The notes under the pieces were generated by a model. The model did no database searches, was not told the origin of the DNA, and saw only the letters and a list, made by a program, of their open reading frames with translations. Position numbers and translations under genes: made by a program. A DNA stretch of 26,463 bases, taken from Bacteroidota bacterium. GTDB taxonomy: Bacteria > Bacteroidota > Bacteroidia > CAILMK01. Where the stretch lies: the NCBI GenBank assembly GCA_013287095.1, contig JABDEJ010000027.1:1-26463 (forward strand). Reading direction: 5' to 3'. This document shows positions 22,541 to 26,463 of this stretch, piece after piece. Positions within the stretch are counted from its first letter, which is position 1. Each line of letters begins with the position of its first letter.

Positions 22541-22643
22541 ACGTCTTATATTAAAATATAATATAAGAAACGATCGTTGATTGGTGGATGGATGCTGAAA
22601 GAAAGGGTTTTTTAGAGGAGTTTTTAACTGAAAAAGCATTGCC

Positions 22644-25600
22644 ATGCCGGGTTTCGTTTACAGAATTGCCAAACACATTTATCGGGGACATCCTTTATTA
22701 AAAAGGAAGCCGGGGAGACCTGATTTCTTCAAACGGATTTTTTTTATCATCCTAAGCCTGGTATTTTTATCAAATATCCCGGCAAAAGCCACCCACCTTA
22801 TTGGAGGAAGTATCACTTATACCTATCTCGGGACTACAAGGGGGACAAATTTATTCAGGTACCTTGTTAAAGTAGATATGTTCCGTGATTGCAGTACATA
22901 TCATTTGCCCCAGGGGCAACAATTTCCAACGCCGTTTGACCAAACCATTGATGTTGGTGTTTATGAAAGGGTAGGAGACACAACCCTTTATACAACGTTA
23001 AGCATCGACCTTGGTTCTGATCTATCTGTCAATCCGCCGAATAACGGTTGCTGTGGGCCAACGGGAAATTCTTATTTAGATAGTGTTTGTATCAACGAAG
23101 GGATATATACCGCAGAAGTCGATCTCCCATCAAGCATTTATGGGTATTATCTTTTATATGCCCGCTGCTGCCGCAATACAATGGTTAATGTACCCATTGA
23201 TATTGGCGAAACTTATTTTGCAATTATACCTCCTACCAGTATTCCTAATAATACGCCACAATTTACGGCCGTACCTGCCCCATATATTTGTGTGCATGAT
23301 ACCATCAGCGTTTCCTATGCAACGGTAGACCCGGATGGGGATTCTTTGGTTTATTCATTAGAGCAACCCTATGCAGGTGGGAGTGCAAATAATGCAATTC
23401 CGGCAGTGCCGTCTACTTTTTCTACGGGCGCTGACCTGCCAGGCGTTCCTTATAATACATCTTACAGTCCGCAGTTTCCGATGGGTAATAAAGGGGGATA
23501 CGCTTCCATTAATAAACAAACCGGAATATTATCTGTCTATGCAACTCTACAAGGCAGGTATGCCATTGCCGTTGACGTATATGAATACAGGAAAGGAAAA
23601 TACATTTCCAAAACACGGCGGGATGTGCAGCTTATTGTGATCAGTGGGTGTGGACTAAATGATGCGCCGAAGAGAATTCCGATCACAAATGATACCATAA
23701 CGGTTGATAAAACACTTACATCCATTTTTAGAACTGAAGCAGGAACAGAATTGCTTTTTGGGATCAGGTTTGTTGCAGATAATTCCAAACCTTCTCCATG
23801 TCCTGTAAATATTGCTACAGTTAAAGCTGCAGGGTTTATCAATACCGGTGGGTTTACATCTCCCCCTACGCTGTCAACCGTTGTGTATGACACGCTTGAC
23901 CATTCTGCCACAGTGTACTTTACCTGGCAAACCAGTTGTGTGGATGCAAACTCCAATCCATATAATTTTACGCTGACAGTCACAGACGACGCCTGTCCTC
24001 CGAAAACAACTACCCAGGGATTCGAAATTTATGTTTATCCTTTTTCCGGGGCAAACAAGATACTGGGTCCAAGCCCTGTCTGTCAGACATCTCCGTCATA
24101 TTTGTATTCTTCCAATTATCAGAAAAAAGGCTACCACCTTACATGGGACGTATCAGGTGGCGCCTATAGCAATGGCCCCAACGATAGTACTATTTCTGTA
24201 GTATGGGGTAATAATCCGTCAGGTACTGTAAAAGTAGTGGGATGGAATACGACTACAGGTTGTCCCGGAGATTCTGTTTTTAAAAATATAGTCATCAATC
24301 CAAAGCCAAGTCCTCCAGTGATTTCAGGGCCACCTTTTGCCTGTAAAGGGAAAATAAGTTCCTATACGGCGCAGTCTTTGGTAAAATCGAGCTATACCTG
24401 GTCTGTAAGTGGCGGTTCTCTCACAAATTCAGGCAGCCAGGCCCAAACGGCGAACGTTACCTGGACCAAAGCAGACACCAACAATATCTGGGTGCTGGGA
24501 ACTGATTCTGCCGGATGTGGCAGTGATAGCGGGGTTGCAAAAGTGGTGGTAGAACAACCTATAGCCGATAGTATATATGGCAGTAATTCCGTATGCCCGA
24601 ATTCGTTTGGTATTGACTATTGGGTGAACCCTCAGAATGGGTCAACTTATTATTGGAAAATAACGGGTGGAACCCAATTGTCCGGCGGAAACGGTGCAAA
24701 CATAAAAGTTAACTGGGGCAACGAGGGAACCGGTACAGTAAAGGTGGTAGAAATTACAACCCACGGATGCCCGGGCGATACCATAGGTTTAACTGTTGCA
24801 AAGGAATACAAACTGAAAACCAGCCCGATCAGAGGCGACACTTCCGTTTGTGAAAATACAAATAATGTTCCCTATTCGGTGACCTTCAGCAATGGATCTT
24901 ATTACAATTGGCAAATTACAGGAGGCAGCATTGCATCAGGGCAAGGAACCGGAACGATCCTGGTGAATTGGGATGGCGTGGGCAAGGGTGTCATCATGGT
25001 GACCGAAACCGCTTATGACCCTGTAAACCATGATTCGTGTATTGGAGTTCCTGAAGCCATATTTGTCAACATTTATGGGGTGCCTACGACATCAGTAATA
25101 AACGGCCCGACAGGATTATGCGAAGGGGATACGGGAATTTATAGTGTGGCCGGTTTGCCGGGAAGCACGTTTCTCTGGGAATTTAATGGCAGGAAAAGCA
25201 ATTATCTGACTGATTCTGCACAATTCTCAGAAACAGGACTTGCCAATGAAACAGACACCGTAAATATTGAAGTGACAGAATATACCAAAAACGGTTGCCC
25301 GGGCCCTGTACGCAGTCTCACGGTTACCATTCACAAATTGCCGGTTACCTCAGCCATCACAGGGCCAGATGTTATTTGTTCTCCCAATCTCAATGGGGTG
25401 GTTTACCAGGTGACAGGTTTTGCAACTTCTACCTATAACTGGACCATTACAGGCGGCACCATAACCAGCGGAGACAAAACAAATAAAATAACCGTTAACT
25501 GGGACTCAAGTGGCAATCAATCCGTTAAGGTTCAGGAGATATCGTCTTTCGGGTGTGCAGGCCCTCCCAACCTGGCCAAAAGCCTGAAGGTAAAAGTTGA

Positions 25601-26417
25601 TTCGCTGGCTTTGGACATGCAGCTTGTTACAACCGATGTCAACAATGATAAGGAAATTGATATTTACTGGTCGGCAAAAAACACGACTTTTTTCAGTGGC
25701 TATTATCTTATTTACCGCTCCACAGAAGGGCAGGAGTTTTTCCGCCTGATAGACAGTGTCCCTTCTACGCGGACGTATTATACCGATACGAAAGTGAGCA
25801 CCTCTGCCTATGCTTACCGGTATAAAGTGGTGGCGGTGAACAGTTGCGGCAACCAGATTTCAACGCCGGTACACCGCACGATCAAACTTACAGGAACCTT
25901 TGATCTGGACACGACTATTACGCTTAACTGGAACCCTTACGAGGGCTGGCCTGTGGATGTTTATAATATCAATACGGCACCCGACCGGGACCTGAGCCTG
26001 AGCATTTATAATTTTACAAAAGACACCCAGTTTGCCGTCATCAAAACGCTTAACGGTTACCAACTCGCTTTGCGAATTTCCGCGTTAGAAGACGGTGTAA
26101 AGAATGTGGTATCGTGGTCAAACCAGGTACTGGTTGATTTTAACCCAATTGTCTGGATACCAAATGTATTTACCCCTCAAAATGGCGATGACCTTAACAA
26201 TACCTTTCATGTTTTTGTAGCCAATTACAAAACCTACCAGATTGATATTTACAACCGCTGGGGCGAACATGTTTTCAGGTCTGAAGACCCCAATGTGCAA
26301 TGGGACGGAACCTTTAAGGGTTCCATCTGCGATGAAGGTGTTTACCTGTACCAGGTAGTAGTGCATGGTGCCAAAACTGATATTTTCAGGAACGGGACAC
26401 TGAATTTGATGCGGTAA
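22644..26417 (+). CDS. Large T9SS-exported Ig/PKD-repeat adhesin with gliding-motility (CHU_C) tail
   Basis: The 1257-residue product has a long basic n-region and signal peptide (to about residue 50, ending IPAKA). ATHLIGGSITYTYLG starts the mature N-terminal domain, which is common in large Bacteroidota surface proteins. About six Ig/PKD-like repeats start near residues 473, 560, 643, 728, 818 and 905. Each has a (V/I)C or LC after a GP/GS/GD motif, a Y.W.(I/V)(T/S)GG strand and a .V.W(G/D) strand. A fibronectin III-like segment follows (about 985-1075). The end (about 1173-1257) is the type B sorting tail: WIPNVFTPQNGDDLNN, IYNRWGEHVF, WDGTFKG and GVYLYQVV. It should be exported by T9SS to the cell surface for adhesion or gliding-related roles. 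Confidence 0.9.
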   Translation: MPGFVYRIAKHIYRGHPLLKRKPGRPDFFKRIFFIILSLVFLSNIPAKATHLIGGSITYTYLGTTRGTNLFRYLVKVDMFRDCSTYHLPQGQQFPTPFDQTIDVGVYERVGDTTLYTTLSIDLGSDLSVNPPNNGCCGPTGNSYLDSVCINEGIYTAEVDLPSSIYGYYLLYARCCRNTMVNVPIDIGETYFAIIPPTSIPNNTPQFTAVPAPYICVHDTISVSYATVDPDGDSLVYSLEQPYAGGSANNAIPAVPSTFSTGADLPGVPYNTSYSPQFPMGNKGGYASINKQTGILSVYATLQGRYAIAVDVYEYRKGKYISKTRRDVQLIVISGCGLNDAPKRIPITNDTITVDKTLTSIFRTEAGTELLFGIRFVADNSKPSPCPVNIATVKAAGFINTGGFTSPPTLSTVVYDTLDHSATVYFTWQTSCVDANSNPYNFTLTVTDDACPPKTTTQGFEIYVYPFSGANKILGPSPVCQTSPSYLYSSNYQKKGYHLTWDVSGGAYSNGPNDSTISVVWGNNPSGTVKVVGWNTTTGCPGDSVFKNIVINPKPSPPVISGPPFACKGKISSYTAQSLVKSSYTWSVSGGSLTNSGSQAQTANVTWTKADTNNIWVLGTDSAGCGSDSGVAKVVVEQPIADSIYGSNSVCPNSFGIDYWVNPQNGSTYYWKITGGTQLSGGNGANIKVNWGNEGTGTVKVVEITTHGCPGDTIGLTVAKEYKLKTSPIRGDTSVCENTNNVPYSVTFSNGSYYNWQITGGSIASGQGTGTILVNWDGVGKGVIMVTETAYDPVNHDSCIGVPEAIFVNIYGVPTTSVINGPTGLCEGDTGIYSVAGLPGSTFLWEFNGRKSNYLTDSAQFSETGLANETDTVNIEVTEYTKNGCPGPVRSLTVTIHKLPVTSAITGPDVICSPNLNGVVYQVTGFATSTYNWTITGGTITSGDKTNKITVNWDSSGNQSVKVQEISSFGCAGPPNLAKSLKVKVDSLALDMQLVTTDVNNDKEIDIYWSAKNTTFFSGYYLIYRSTEGQEFFRLIDSVPSTRTYYTDTKVSTSAYAYRYKVVAVNSCGNQISTPVHRTIKLTGTFDLDTTITLNWNPYEGWPVDVYNINTAPDRDLSLSIYNFTKDTQFAVIKTLNGYQLALRISALEDGVKNVVSWSNQVLVDFNPIVWIPNVFTPQNGDDLNNTFHVFVANYKTYQIDIYNRWGEHVFRSEDPNVQWDGTFKGSICDEGVYLYQVVVHGAKTDIFRNGTLNLMR

Positions 26418-26422
26418 AAAAC

Positions 26423-26459
26423 AATGTGCAAATATGCAAATATGCAGATGTGCAAATGG
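26423..26459 (+). repeat. Short-period repeat after the adhesin gene
   Basis: ATGTGCAAATATGCAAATAT followed by GCAGATGTGCAAATGG is a run of degenerate 8-10-base units based on ATGCAAAT/GTGCAAAT. It starts 6 bases after the stop codon and continues to the window edge. Confidence 0.7.
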
Positions 26460-26463
26460 CTGA

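Noticed and set aside
22545..22567. AT-only hairpin CTTATATT/AATATAAG as riboswitch or operator in the adhesin leader
   Set aside because: The 8-bp AT-only arms are expected by chance in such AT-rich sequence, and no further structure is visible.

Overview
The window is a chromosomal segment of a Bacteroidota bacterium, probably a Chitinophagales/Sphingobacteriales-type lineage, though the exact taxon cannot be read from the sequence. Three things point there. There are two type IX secretion signatures: the C-terminal sorting tail of a protein cut off at base 127, and a gliding-motility (CHU_C, type B) tail on a 1257-residue adhesin at the right end. Copies of the Bacteroidota -7 promoter box TAnnTTTG lie upstream of many genes. 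Overall composition is AT-rich, with no Shine-Dalgarno dependence.

Layout, left to right. (1) 1-591: end of a T9SS cargo gene, then a 464-bp gene-free stretch full of inverted repeats. (2) 592-1762: two exported thioredoxin-fold proteins in one operon, closed by a clear terminator. (3) 1928-2787 (minus): a DUF2089 zinc-ribbon/helix-turn-helix protein overlapping a small membrane protein, divergent from a secreted alpha/beta hydrolase with a duplicated N-terminal domain. (4) 4645-5336: a repeat-rich island holding 42-bp purine tandem repeats and a frameshifted four-helix-bundle (23S-IVS-type) gene bracketed by two copies of a 35-bp repeat, lying directly beside a tRNA-Ser(GCT) gene. (5) 5498-10192: a peptide-type ABC importer (lipoprotein binding protein plus two permeases, no ATPases in view) followed closely by a small SET-domain methyltransferase. 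(6) 10279-12973: a LOG-family phosphoribohydrolase, then on the minus strand an ECF sigma factor overlapping a one-TM protein whose far end looks like an outer-membrane barrel. (7) 13097-15356: an acyltransferase-like membrane protein, a YtxH protein and an outer-membrane barrel protein. (8) 15483-17073: a type III polyketide synthase plus isoprenylcysteine-type methyltransferase pair. (9) 17089-21257: Mn-type superoxide dismutase, a small unknown ORF, trmB, kbl and a diheme cytochrome c. (10) 21327-26463: a dispersed hairpin repeat, a secreted YD/RHS-like protein and, divergent from it, the large adhesin.

Most genes are ordinary housekeeping or envelope genes. The least explained material is between genes: the repeat-bracketed four-helix-bundle unit at tRNA-Ser, the inverted-repeat cluster at 134-509, the perfect 33-bp palindrome touching the kbl promoter, and degenerate short-period repeats just after several stop codons. 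The most interesting protein-level feature is the sigma factor / trans-envelope barrel pair. I see no CRISPR array, rRNA, prophage or complete insertion sequence.
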